Shown here: positions 1-8,013 of the stretch, one piece after another | How the letters are laid out: each line of letters opens with the position of its first letter | How positions within the stretch are numbered: the first letter of the stretch is position 1 | Assembly (NCBI RefSeq): GCF_019400985.1 | Contig: NZ_WTFF01000004.1 | Span: 16,789-80,788, forward strand | Origin: Streptomyces bambusae | Lineage (GTDB): Bacteria; Actinomycetota; Actinomycetes; Streptomycetales; Streptomycetaceae | Direction of reading: 5' to 3' | Length of the DNA: 64,000 bases | Position numbers and translations under genes: made by a program | Notes under the pieces: generated by a model | The model's input: only the letters and a program-made list of their open reading frames with translations | The model's database searches: none | Told to the model about the DNA's origin: nothing

Positions 1-651
1 GCCCGCGGCCGGAGCGGCGTACGCGCGGGGCGTGTCGATCCGGGACTGGGTCTTGACCGGCGCCCGCGCGGCCCACGACCGGCGCACCCAGTACGCGTCG
101 TAGGCGTCGAAGGTGGTCAGCCGCAGCTCCCGCAGCCACTTGCAGGCGGACACGTACCCGTACAGGCCCGGTACGACCATCCGGACCGGGAAGCCGTGCT
201 CGAACGGCAGCGGCTCGCCGTTCATCCCGACCGCCAGCAGCGCCTCCCGGCCGTCCAGCACGGTCTCGACGGGTGTGCCGATCGTCATCCCGTCCACCGA
301 CCGCGCCACCAGCTGGTCGGCCGGACCGCCCTGCGACGGCGGCCGCACCCCGGCCTCGCGGAGCAGGTCGGCGAGCCGTACGCCGAGCCAGCGCGCGTTG
401 CCCGCGTACGGTCCGCCGACCTCGTTGGACACACAGGTCAGGGTGATGTCGCGCTCGACCATCGGTCGGGCCAGCAGGTCGTCGAGGGAGAGGACGAGCG
501 GCCGGCGGACCCCGTCGCCATGGATGCGCAGCTGCCAGTCCGTCGTGTCCACGCGGGGCACGACCAGGGCGGTGTCCACCCGGTAGAAGACGCGGTTGGG
601 GGTGATGAACGGCAGGGCGCCGGGCACCTTCAGGTCGGCGCCCGCCGGCAC
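1..651 (-). CDS. Sulfite-oxidase-type molybdopterin oxidoreductase, lacking its N-terminal membrane domain; C-terminus off window
   Basis: Catalytic domain of a molybdopterin-dependent oxidoreductase of the sulfite oxidase fold. The Mo-ligand cysteine lies in TLTCVSNEVGG, and FDAYDAYW and PVKTQSRIDTP are typical of actinobacterial members. The frame runs off the window at base 1. Relatives normally begin with about 200 residues carrying several membrane helices. Here a TGA at 658-660 closes the frame just before the catalytic domain, and GTG at 651 is the only start, with GAGGG at 655-659 only 3 nt away. It sits 11 nt after the stop of the CBS gene. It is either a short, translationally coupled soluble form or a 5'-truncated remnant. 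The family is sure; whether the gene is intact is not. Confidence 0.72.
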   Translation of the reverse strand, partial: MPAGADLKVPGALPFITPNRVFYRVDTALVVPRVDTTDWQLRIHGDGVRRPLVLSLDDLLARPMVERDITLTCVSNEVGGPYAGNARWLGVRLADLLREAGVRPPSQGGPADQLVARSVDGMTIGTPVETVLDGREALLAVGMNGEPLPFEHGFPVRMVVPGLYGYVSACKWLRELRLTTFDAYDAYWVRRSWAARAPVKTQSRIDTPRAYAAPAAG

Positions 652-662
652 CCGCCCTCACG

Positions 663-1316
663 TCACGCCGCGGTGGGTGCCCGCAGCCGGCAGTGGACGT
701 CGACGATGCCCTCGACGGAGTGGGTGAGGCGTTCCGCCAGGGGGATCAGGTTCCGGTCCTTGACCTCGCCGGTCAGGGTGGCGACGCCGTGGGACACCGT
801 GATCCTGACGGCTTCGTGGGAGAGCGGGAACAGGCGCTCGACGACGGTTCGGCGGATCTCGGCGGTGAGGTCCTCGTCGGTGCGGAGGAACACCTTCAGG
901 AGGTCGGCGCGGCTGACGATGCCCTTGAGGGTGCCGTCGGCGTCGACCACGGGGAGGCGCTTGATGCGCCGGTCGGCCATGAGGCGGGCGGCCTGGGGGA
1001 GGGTGGCGTCGGGGCGGATGGTGACGGCCGGGGCGCTCATCAGGTCCTCGGCGCGGGTGGAGCCCGCCTTGGCGGTGTCGCCGAGGCGGCGCATCTGTTC
1101 GATCAGGCCGGGGCGGTGCTCGTGGAACTCCTCCTTGGGCAGCAGGTCGGCCTCGGAGACCACGCCCACGACGCGGCCTTCGCCCTCGACGACGGGGAGG
1201 GCGGTCACCTTCCACCGCTCCATCGCGGCGGCGATGTCCTTGAAACCGGTGGCCGGGGTGACGGCGATGACCCGGGTGGTCATCACGTCGGCGACGGTGT
1301 ACGGGGTGGAGGTCAT
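663..1316 (-). CDS. CBS-CBS-BON domain protein (first of four)
   Basis: A 217-residue cytoplasmic protein with two CBS domains (about residues 8-60 and 90-145) followed by a BON domain (about 155-212, with VATLTGEVKDRN). CBS pairs bind adenine nucleotides and usually sense energy state; BON domains are thought to bind lipid or other surfaces. The target is unknown. The start ATG has GAGGA 7 nt upstream. The sequence closely resembles the genes at 11911, 12575 and 21929, so this is a paralogous set. It is transcribed away from the alcohol dehydrogenase gene across a 421-bp region with two dormancy-type palindromes. The domain call is firm and the role is inferred. Confidence 0.9.
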   Translation of the reverse strand: MTSTPYTVADVMTTRVIAVTPATGFKDIAAAMERWKVTALPVVEGEGRVVGVVSEADLLPKEEFHEHRPGLIEQMRRLGDTAKAGSTRAEDLMSAPAVTIRPDATLPQAARLMADRRIKRLPVVDADGTLKGIVSRADLLKVFLRTDEDLTAEIRRTVVERLFPLSHEAVRITVSHGVATLTGEVKDRNLIPLAERLTHSVEGIVDVHCRLRAPTAA

Positions 1317-1737
1317 GGCAGGTCCTCAGCGTGCGTAGGCGCCTGGCGCGTGTGCAGGCGGGCGGGGTTCGCAACCTCGTGCCTCCACCGTGCTCCGCCG
1401 CCCACGGGCGGCGGAAGGGCCGCGCGGTGCACACCGCGGGGACCGTCCGGCCCACACAGGGCGCCTCCAGCTGCGGGGGACGACGACGGCGTGGATGTCG
1501 CCGGCAGGGGCGGGCAGCTCGGCCCAGTTGCGGCGGCGCAGGTCCGCGACACCCTGGAAGAGCCCGCGGGAGGGAGGGGTCGACCGGTCCCCGGCGAGGG
1601 CCCGACCGGCCCAAGCGTGGTGGCGGGACGGAGGGACAGCCTGGCGTTGACACCTCTGTCGAGCGTGGACACCTCCGTCGGGCGACGACATCCGTAGAAC
1701 AGAGAGAAGCAGAGAGAAGCAGAGAGAAGGCCGCGCC
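1317..1737. promoter_or_regulatory. Divergent 421-bp control region with two DosR/OsdR-like palindromes
   Basis: No gene is supported in this stretch. It separates the CBS gene (minus) from the alcohol dehydrogenase gene (plus). Two 16-bp palindromes lie at 1576-1591 (GGGGTCGACCGGTCCC) and 1598-1613 (GGGCCCGACCGGCCCA), 22 bp apart, about two helical turns. They match the motif found across the island, GGGNCCGNNCGGNCCC, with one mismatch each. The resemblance to mycobacterial DosR boxes (GGGAC...GTCCC) suggests a response regulator of that family; this is inference. Confidence 0.6.
1700..1729 (+). repeat. Three 10-bp direct repeats ending in the ribosome-binding site
   Basis: CAGAGAGAAG occurs three times in a row directly before the alcohol dehydrogenase gene. 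Each copy carries a purine-rich Shine-Dalgarno-like core; the last, extended to GAGAAGG, lies 7 nt from the ATG at 1738. This gives three stacked candidate ribosome sites. Confidence 0.65.
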
Positions 1738-2814
1738 ATGAAGGCACTCGTCTTCCACGGACCCGGACAGACCTCCTGGCAGGACGTCCCGGACCCCTCC
1801 GTCAAGGATGCCGCCGACGCGATCGTCCGGGTCGACGCCGTCACCATCTGCGGCACCGACCTGCACATCGTCAAGGGCGACGTCCCCGAAGTGAGCCCCG
1901 GCAGGATCCTGGGGCACGAGGCCGTCGGCACCGTCGTCGAGACCGGCGGCGACGTCCGCTCCGTCCGCCCCGGCGACCGCGTCCTGGTCTCCTGCATCTC
2001 CGCCTGCGGCCGGTGCCGGTTCTGCCGCGAGGCCCGCTACGGGCAGTGCCGCGGGGGCGGTGGCTGGGTCCTGGGCCACCTCATCGACGGCACCCAGGCA
2101 GAGTACGTACGCGTCCCCTTCGCGGACCTCTCCGTCCACCCGCTGCCCGGCGCCCTGGCGAGCCACGAGGCCGTCCTGCTCGCCGACATCTTCCCCACCT
2201 CGTACGAGGTCGGAGTCCTCAACGGCAACGTCCGCCCCGGCGACACGGTCGTGGTGGTCGGCGCCGGCCCCATCGGCCTGGCCGCCATCGCCACCGCGGG
2301 CCTCTACAGCCCGTTCCGTATCGTCGCCGTGGATCTGGCCGCCTCCCGGCTCACGGCCGCCCGTGAGCTCGGTGCCGATGCCACCGTGAGCGCGCGGGAG
2401 GAGCCCGAGCGGCTGGTGGAGGACCTGACCGAGGGGCTCGGCGCGGATGTGGTGATCGAGGCCGTGGGCGATCCCGCGGCGTTCGAGTTGTGCACCCGGA
2501 TGGTGCGCCCCGGCGGCCGGGTGGCCAACATCGGCGTCCACGGCAAGCCGGCCGTCCTGCACCTCGAAGACCTGTGGATCAAGGACGTGACCCTCACCAC
2601 CGGCCTGGTGGACACCTTCTCCACGCCGATGCTGCTGCGGATGACGGCTGCGGGACGCCTGCCGGGATCCGCGTTGGTCACCCACCGCTTCGAGCTGGAC
2701 CAGATGGAGGAGGCGTACGACGTCTTCTCCCGCGCCGCCGACACCGGCGCCCTCAAGGTCGTCCTCGGCGGACCGCAGCACGACACGGTCGCCGTACCGC
2801 CCCAGGAGCAGTGA
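1738..2814 (+). CDS. Zinc-dependent alcohol dehydrogenase (MDR superfamily)
   Basis: A 358-residue medium-chain dehydrogenase that should oxidise an alcohol or reduce an aldehyde with NAD(P). The catalytic zinc site is visible as TICGTDLH (Cys, Thr/Asp) and GHEAVG (His-Glu). The structural-zinc cysteines are in ISACGRCRFCREARYGQC. The Rossmann motif is VVVGAGPIGLAA (about residues 166-177). Similar enzymes occur in actinobacterial dormancy regulons, where they could dispose of reducing equivalents when oxygen is short. It is the first gene of a run through 6081, overlapping or almost touching the next gene. The substrate cannot be read from sequence. Confidence 0.9.
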   Translation: MKALVFHGPGQTSWQDVPDPSVKDAADAIVRVDAVTICGTDLHIVKGDVPEVSPGRILGHEAVGTVVETGGDVRSVRPGDRVLVSCISACGRCRFCREARYGQCRGGGGWVLGHLIDGTQAEYVRVPFADLSVHPLPGALASHEAVLLADIFPTSYEVGVLNGNVRPGDTVVVVGAGPIGLAAIATAGLYSPFRIVAVDLAASRLTAARELGADATVSAREEPERLVEDLTEGLGADVVIEAVGDPAAFELCTRMVRPGGRVANIGVHGKPAVLHLEDLWIKDVTLTTGLVDTFSTPMLLRMTAAGRLPGSALVTHRFELDQMEEAYDVFSRAADTGALKVVLGGPQHDTVAVPPQEQ

Positions 2815-2819
2815 TCACC

Positions 2820-3521
2820 GTGAAGAGGACCCCGAGCACCCCGGGCACCGGGAGCACCCGGCCCCAGCCGTCCGGTGAGACCCCCGGACGCACCGACCTG
2901 GGCCGCCGCCTCGCGGCCCGCCGCACCGAGCTCGGCCTGAGCCGCGAGGAACTCGGCCGGCGGTGCGGTGCGGACGGCCACTACATCTCCTACCTGGAGG
3001 AGCACGCCGCCTCGCCCTCCATGGGCACCCTCGTCCGGGTCGCCGACGCCCTCGGGATCACCCTGGACGACCTGACCGGCGCGAGCGCCGACCGGCCCCC
3101 GGGCCAGTCCGACGCCCGCCGCGACATGGCGCTCGTCGCGCTCGACGAGGCCGAATGCCGACGGCTGCTGGGCACCCACGGCGTGGGCCGGATCGCGGTC
3201 TTCACCCCCGAAGGCCCCGCCGTCCTCCCCGTCAACTACATGGTGGCGGGCACCACCATCGCCTTCCGCACCGCCGCCGGGACGGCCGCCGCCCGGGCGA
3301 CGGGGACCGAGGCCGCCTTCGAGATCGACCACATCGACGACGTGACCTCCGAGGGCTGGAGCGTCATGGCCGTGGGCGAGCTGGAGGCCGTCACCGACGC
3401 GGACGAACGCCAGCACCTGGTGGTCACGGCCCGTTCCCACCCCTGGGCCGGCGGCGTCCGCGTCCACTGGATGAAGCTCACTCCCGTCCGGCTCACCGGA
3501 CGTCGCGTGGTGCACGCCTGA
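2820..3521 (+). CDS. XRE-type HTH fused to a pyridoxamine-5'-phosphate-oxidase-like domain
   Basis: About 233 residues. Residues ~25-85 form an XRE helix-turn-helix (LGRRLAARRTELGLSREEL, then ISYLEEHAASPSMGTL). Residues ~100-230 form a split-barrel PNPOx-like domain (LLGTHGVGRIAVFTPEG, PVNYMVAGTTIAFRT), a fold that binds FMN, F420 or haem. This architecture fits a DNA-binding protein that senses a flavin or redox ligand. AGGAG at 2804-2808 favours GTG 2820; the in-frame GTG 2811 overlaps the previous stop but is too close to the ribosome site. The stop overlaps the ATG of a micro-ORF at 3521. Ligand and target sites are unknown. Confidence 0.85.
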   Translation: MKRTPSTPGTGSTRPQPSGETPGRTDLGRRLAARRTELGLSREELGRRCGADGHYISYLEEHAASPSMGTLVRVADALGITLDDLTGASADRPPGQSDARRDMALVALDEAECRRLLGTHGVGRIAVFTPEGPAVLPVNYMVAGTTIAFRTAAGTAAARATGTEAAFEIDHIDDVTSEGWSVMAVGELEAVTDADERQHLVVTARSHPWAGGVRVHWMKLTPVRLTGRRVVHA

Positions 3522-3649
3522 TGGACACCGTGCGCGCGGTCGTCCTCGATGCCGTCCGCGATGCCGTCCGCGCGTACCGGGACCCGGCGGACGGCCGGCC
3601 CCGGCTCGGCGCGGCGGCCCCCGGCGACGTCGAAGGCCGCCGGCCGTGA
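3521..3649 (+). CDS. 42-residue coupled ORF of unknown function, possibly a HAD-phosphatase remnant
   Basis: The ATG overlaps the previous stop (TGATG) and its own TGA overlaps the GTG of the GH65 gene (GTGA), so ribosomes could pass straight through. The product starts MDTVRAVVLDAVRDAVRAY and then becomes Arg/Gly/Pro-rich. RAVVLD resembles the first strand and nucleophile of HAD phosphatases such as beta-phosphoglucomutase, the usual partner of GH65 phosphorylases, but the rest of that fold is missing. It may be a vestige kept for coupling, or just a spacer. I do not recognise it otherwise. Confidence 0.4.
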   Translation: MDTVRAVVLDAVRDAVRAYRDPADGRPRLGAAAPGDVEGRRP

Positions 3650-6081
3650 CCGCGTCCTGGCACTGGGAGTACCCGCGCTACGACCCCAAGACCGAGCGCC
3701 TGGTCGAGTCCCTGTGCACCCTCGGCAACGGCCGCTTCGCCACGCGCGGCGCAGCCCCCGAGTGCACCGCCGACGCCGTCCACTACCCGGCCACCTACCT
3801 GGCCGGCTGCTACAACCGCCTCACCTCCGCCGTCGCCGGACGCACCGTCTCCAACGAGGACCTGGTCCGGCTGCCGGACTGGACCGCCCTGCGCTACCGC
3901 TGCCTCCCGGACGACCCCAACGGCCACGACAACCCCGACGTCCCTGACGGCGTACCGCACGGCGACTGGCTCACGCCGGACCACCCGTCGCTGCGCCACT
4001 GCCATGTCTCCTTGGACCTCCGGGCCGGGACGCTCACCCGCCGGATGCTCTTCCACGACGCCGAGGGCCGTCGGCTGGGCGTCACCCACACCCGCCTCGT
4101 CCACCTCGGCGACCCGCACCTGGCCGCGCAGCGCACCGTGTTCCGCGCGTACGGATGGAGCGGCCGGATCGAGGTCGCGTCCGTACTCGACGGCGACGTC
4201 GCCAACGCCGGCGTGGAGCGCTACCACGACCTGGCCGGACGCCACTTCGTGGAGCACCGGGCCGGAGTGGACGCGGAAGGCACCGCCTGGCTGGACTGCA
4301 CCACCTCGGCCTCCCGGGTACGGATCGGGCTCGCGGTCCGGACCTCCTCCCGGCCCGTGCCCACCGTCGAGCAGGCCTGCACGGCCGGCACCGCGACGCA
4401 GACGTCCGTCCTGCCGATCCGGCGGGGGCGGCCGGTCGTCGTCGTGAAGACCGCCGCCCTGTTCAGCTCGCTGGACCGTCCCCTCGCCGACCCCGTGCGA
4501 CGCAGCATCGAGTACGCCCGCCACGCCCCGGCCTTCGCGACGCTGCTCGCGTCCCACCAGGCGTCCTGGCAGCGGATCTGGAGCGAAGGAGAGGTGGGGA
4601 CGGACGGCGAGACCGGCAGGATCCTGCGCCTGCACGCCTTCCACGTCCTGCAGACCCTCTCGCCGCACACCGCCGAGCTCGACGCCGGCGTCCCCGCCCG
4701 GGGCCTGCACGGGGAGGCGTACCGGGGGCACGTCTTCTGGGACGAGCTGTTCGTCGTGCCCTACCTGGCCCTGCACTTCCCCGTGACCGCCCGCGCCCTG
4801 CTGATGTACCGGCACCGGCGGCTGCCCGCGGCCCGGGAAGCGGCCCGCCGGGCCGGGGCGAAGGGCGCGATGTTCCCCTGGCAGAGCGGCAGTTCCGGAG
4901 CCGAGGAGACACAGCGGCTGCACCTCAACCCGCGCTCCGGCCGCTGGCTGCCCGACCACTCGCACCTCCAGCGGCACGTGGGCTCGGCCATCGCCTGGAA
5001 CGTGTGGCAGTACGGCCTCGCCTCCGGCGACACCGCCTTCATGCACGGACCGGGCGCCGAACTCCTGCTGCACACCGCCCACTTCTGGGCCGACTACGCG
5101 ACCTGGGACCCCGGCCTCGGCCGCTACCGGATCCGCGGCGTCCTCGGCCCCGACGAATACCACGACGCCTACCCGGACGCCGCCGCGCCGGGCATCGACG
5201 ACAACGCCTACACCAACGTCACCGCCGCCTGGGTACTGGCCCGCGCCCTCGACCTCTACCAGGAACTCCCGGCCGTCCGGCGCGCCGAGCTGCTCACCCA
5301 CCTCGGCTGCGAGTCCGGCGATCTCGAAGGCTGGCGGGACGTGTCGCACCGCATGTACGTCCCGTTCCACCGCGACGTGATCAGCCAGTTCCACGGGTAC
5401 GGCGACCTCGCCGAGCTCGACTGGGAGACGTACCGCGCCCGCTACCACGACATCCGCCGCCTGGACCGCATCCTGGAGGCGGAGGGCGACACCCCCAACC
5501 GCTACCAGGCGTCCAAGCAGGCCGACACCCTCATGCTCGGCTACCTCCTGCGCCCCGCGGAACTCGCAGGGATGTTCGCCCGGCTCGGCCACGCACTCGA
5601 CGACGCGCTCTGGGACAGGACGGTCACGTACTACCTGCGCCGGACCTGCCACGGCTCCACCCTCAGCAGCCTCGTCCACGGCTGGGTCCTCGCCCGGCAG
5701 CAGGGCCCCGACGCCTGGCGCTACTGCCGCGAGGCCCTCCTCGGCGACATCACCGACGTCCAGGGCGGCACCACCGGCGAAGGCATCCACCTCGGCGCCA
5801 TGGCCGGCACCCTCGACCTCGTCGAACGCGGCATCGTCGGCCTCGACCCGGGCACCGACGGCCTGCACATCGACCCCGTGCCGCTCTCCGAGATCCCGGG
5901 CTCCGAGCTCTCCCTCTCCTACCTCGGCCACCGGGACATCCGCATCCGGTTCCGGCCGGGCCGCCTGGGCGTCAGCGTTCCGCCGTCGCTCCTCGGTCCG
6001 GTGCCCCTGGTCCTGCCCGGCGACCGGCGGGAGCGGGTCGCGGCAGGTCAGGAGCGGTGGTTCCGCCTGCCACCGGGCTGA
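3646..6081 (+). CDS. Glycoside hydrolase family 65 protein (disaccharide phosphorylase or hydrolase)
   Basis: An 811-residue protein of normal GH65 length. Family members phosphorolyse (or hydrolyse) alpha-glucosides such as maltose, trehalose or kojibiose to give beta-glucose 1-phosphate. The N-terminal beta-sandwich covers about residues 1-270, followed by an alpha/alpha barrel. The general acid is Glu504 in LGPDEYHD. KQADTLML (Lys624-Gln625) and GGTTGEGIHLGAMAGT line the sugar and phosphate sites. Start GTG 3646 overlaps the micro-ORF stop. Phosphorolysis saves one ATP per disaccharide, which suits an energy-limited state. Exact substrate unknown; no intact beta-phosphoglucomutase gene is adjacent. 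Confidence 0.92.
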   Translation: MTASWHWEYPRYDPKTERLVESLCTLGNGRFATRGAAPECTADAVHYPATYLAGCYNRLTSAVAGRTVSNEDLVRLPDWTALRYRCLPDDPNGHDNPDVPDGVPHGDWLTPDHPSLRHCHVSLDLRAGTLTRRMLFHDAEGRRLGVTHTRLVHLGDPHLAAQRTVFRAYGWSGRIEVASVLDGDVANAGVERYHDLAGRHFVEHRAGVDAEGTAWLDCTTSASRVRIGLAVRTSSRPVPTVEQACTAGTATQTSVLPIRRGRPVVVVKTAALFSSLDRPLADPVRRSIEYARHAPAFATLLASHQASWQRIWSEGEVGTDGETGRILRLHAFHVLQTLSPHTAELDAGVPARGLHGEAYRGHVFWDELFVVPYLALHFPVTARALLMYRHRRLPAAREAARRAGAKGAMFPWQSGSSGAEETQRLHLNPRSGRWLPDHSHLQRHVGSAIAWNVWQYGLASGDTAFMHGPGAELLLHTAHFWADYATWDPGLGRYRIRGVLGPDEYHDAYPDAAAPGIDDNAYTNVTAAWVLARALDLYQELPAVRRAELLTHLGCESGDLEGWRDVSHRMYVPFHRDVISQFHGYGDLAELDWETYRARYHDIRRLDRILEAEGDTPNRYQASKQADTLMLGYLLRPAELAGMFARLGHALDDALWDRTVTYYLRRTCHGSTLSSLVHGWVLARQQGPDAWRYCREALLGDITDVQGGTTGEGIHLGAMAGTLDLVERGIVGLDPGTDGLHIDPVPLSEIPGSELSLSYLGHRDIRIRFRPGRLGVSVPPSLLGPVPLVLPGDRRERVAAGQERWFRLPPG

Positions 6082-6193
6082 GCCGGGCAGGTGCCGCTCC
6101 GCCTGCGGAAACGTTGCACAGCCGAGCTCCTCGCGTGGCGGTGGCCCCCCGCCTCGCACACGCTGGAGGTAGCTCTCGGAAGGGGTGAAGGGC

Positions 6194-6643
6194 ATGGACA
6201 CGCAGCAAGACGCTCCGCGGATCGTGGTGGGGATCGACGGCTCGCCCTCGTCCCAGGCCGCACTGCGCTGGGCGGTACGGTACGCCGGCCTGGTCGGCGG
6301 GAAGGTCGAGGCGGTCACGGCATGGGAGGTCCCCGGCGAGGCGTCGTGGTCGGCGCCGGCGGTGGACGCGACGTTCGACGAGGAGCAGGCCGAGCGGCTG
6401 CTGGTCGACGAGGTCCGCACCGTACTCGGGGAGGACGGAGCCTCCCTGGTGCACGAGAAGCTGGTGCACGGACACCCGGCCCAGGTCCTGGTGGAGGCGG
6501 CCGAGGGCGCCGACGTGCTGGTCGTCGGCAGCCGCGGCCGCGGCGGCTTCCGCCGGGCGCTGCTCGGCTCGGTGGGCCAGCAGGTGGCGCTGCACGCCCC
6601 GTGCCCGGTGACCATCGTGCGGCCGGACGTGCCCGCCGAGTGA
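6194..6643 (+). CDS. Universal stress protein, single domain
   Basis: A 149-residue UspA-fold protein. It starts IVVGIDGSPSSQAALRWAV and carries the ATP-binding signature GSRGRGGFRRALLGSV followed by CPVTIV, so it should bind ATP. Universal stress proteins of this type are abundant in DosR-like regulons and are linked to survival in hypoxia. GGAAGGGG ends 8 nt before ATG 6194, which is preferred over the in-frame GTG 6185 lying inside that ribosome site. It follows GH65 by 112 bp and may share its transcript. Confidence 0.93.
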   Translation: MDTQQDAPRIVVGIDGSPSSQAALRWAVRYAGLVGGKVEAVTAWEVPGEASWSAPAVDATFDEEQAERLLVDEVRTVLGEDGASLVHEKLVHGHPAQVLVEAAEGADVLVVGSRGRGGFRRALLGSVGQQVALHAPCPVTIVRPDVPAE

Positions 6644-6702
6644 CCCCTCCGGGCCCGCGGCGGCACCGGCCCGGTCCCGCACCGGGCGCCGCAGCACGGG
6701 CG

Positions 6703-6759
6703 GACCGCGTCCCCGCGACGTAGCCGCGTCCCCGCCACGGAGCCGCGTCCCCGCCACGG
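6703..6759. repeat. Three 19-bp tandem repeats
   Basis: Three units based on AGCCGCGTCCCCGCCACGG: 6703-6721 (degenerate), 6722-6740 and 6741-6759 (both exact). They fill the spacer between the universal stress protein gene and the flavodoxin operon, just upstream of the palindrome at 6766. Confidence 0.85.
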
Positions 6760-6765
6760 AGCAAG

Positions 6766-6781
6766 AGGGCCGAACGGTCCC
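6766..6781. promoter_or_regulatory. DosR/OsdR-like palindrome upstream of the flavodoxin operon
   Basis: AGGGCCGAACGGTCCC, identical over 16 bp to the site at 13327. It ends 89 bp before the flavodoxin start codon, in a position suited to activation of the flavodoxin / Rv1733c-like / P-ATPase operon. Confidence 0.6.
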
Positions 6782-6870
6782 CGCCAGGAGCCGTCCGACC
6801 CATGCGGAGGCGCCGCAGGCGGCGTGACAGTGGCATCAGCCCGCCTGGAGGAGACGAAGGAGGTCCCGCC

Positions 6871-7371
6871 ATGACCGCCAAGCGAGTCCTGGTCGCCTAC
6901 GGGACCACGCACGGTGCCACAGCAGGCATCGCCGAGCAGATCGGCGAGACCCTGCGCGAGGACGGCCTCGACGCCGTCGTCCTGCCCGCCGACGACGTCG
7001 ACGACGTCCGCGGCTACGACGCGGTCGTGCTGGGCGGCGCCCTCTACGCCGGCCACTGGAGCGGCAAGGCCGAGCGCTGCGCCGAACGCAACGCCGACTC
7101 GCTCCGCCACCGCCCGGTCTGGCTGTTCAGCAGCGGCCCCCTGGACCGCTCCGCGACGGAGCACGACATCCCTCCCGTCCCCTCTGTGGCACGGCAGATG
7201 CAGCTCATCGGCGCGCGGGAGCACAAGACCTTCGGCGGCAGCATCACGGCCCGCACCCCCGGGCTCCTCGCCCGGTCGATGCTCCGACAGGGCAAGGGCG
7301 GGGACTACCGCGACCCCGACCGCATCCGGACCTGGGCCCACCACATCAGCGGCGAGCTCGCCACCGCCTGA
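6871..7371 (+). CDS. Flavodoxin-domain protein (paralogue 1)
   Basis: A 166-residue flavodoxin-like protein that should bind FMN. The phosphate loop is YGTTHGATAGIA (residues ~10-21) and the FMN-contacting segment is AVVLGGALYAGHW. It resembles protoporphyrinogen-oxidase-type (HemG) flavodoxins, but electron partners cannot be read. A strong ribosome site, AAGGAGGT, lies 6 nt before ATG 6871. It leads a three-gene run with the Rv1733c-like membrane protein and the P-type ATPase. A close paralogue lies at 20406. Confidence 0.9.
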   Translation: MTAKRVLVAYGTTHGATAGIAEQIGETLREDGLDAVVLPADDVDDVRGYDAVVLGGALYAGHWSGKAERCAERNADSLRHRPVWLFSSGPLDRSATEHDIPPVPSVARQMQLIGAREHKTFGGSITARTPGLLARSMLRQGKGGDYRDPDRIRTWAHHISGELATA

Positions 7372-7416
7372 ACCGGGCACCCGGCCCGGTGCACGTACGC
7401 GGCGCGGAGGTGAACC

Positions 7417-8013
7417 ATGGACGACCGGACGAGGGGACCGGGGACCAACCCGCTCCGACGGAAGGCCGACCGCACCCGCAGCCGCCTGCGCGCCGCCTTC
7501 GCCGTGGCCTGCCTGATCGCCGTGATCTGCGGTGTCGCCGTCGCACGGGCGACCTGGACCACGAGCAGCCGCGCCGCCGAGGCGGTCGCGGGCCACCGGC
7601 ACGTCGTGACGGCCACCACCGTCGGCGGAACCAGCTACCACGCCGGGGACCGGCCGAGCGAGCGGACCGTCACCGTCGCCCGCGCCACCTGGCGCTACCC
7701 CGCCGACCGCGCGCACACCCACACCGTCCCCGTCCCGGCGGACACCCGCAAGGGAGACCCGGTCCGGGTGTGGGTCGACGACCTCGGCAACCCCGCCGCC
7801 GCGCCGCCCGGCACGGCCGAACGCGCACTGGAGGCATTCGGCCTGGGCACGATGGCGGCCGGCGCGATCCTGCTCGTGTCCGGAGTCCTCGTCCGCGTGA
7901 GCCTCCGCATCGTCGACGTACGCAGCGCCCGCGCCTGGGAAGCCGAGTGGGAGGACGTGGAGCCCCGCTGGACCGGCCGGCTGCGCCCCGACCAGGGAGC
8001 GGACGATGGCTGA
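7417..8013 (+). CDS. Rv1733c-like two-helix membrane protein
   Basis: A 198-residue membrane protein. Helix 1 (about residues 24-46, [17 protein letters not shown]) and helix 2 (about 143-168) flank a ~95-residue external domain ([12 protein letters not shown]... [15 protein letters not shown]). This layout and the core motif match M. tuberculosis Rv1733c, a DosR-induced protein and T-cell antigen of unknown function. It overlaps the following ATPase gene by 8 nt, so the two are probably co-translated and perhaps work together. Family assignment is from memory of the motif pattern. Confidence 0.8.
   Translation: MDDRTRGPGTNPLRRKADRTRSRLRAAFAVACLIAVICGVAVARATWTTSSRAAEAVAGHRHVVTATTVGGTSYHAGDRPSERTVTVARATWRYPADRAHTHTVPVPADTRKGDPVRVWVDDLGNPAAAPPGTAERALEAFGLGTMAAGAILLVSGVLVRVSLRIVDVRSARAWEAEWEDVEPRWTGRLRPDQGADDG

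Noticed and set aside
1647..1652. TTGACA as a -35 box for the alcohol dehydrogenase gene
   Set aside because: No acceptable -10 hexamer lies 16-19 bp downstream.
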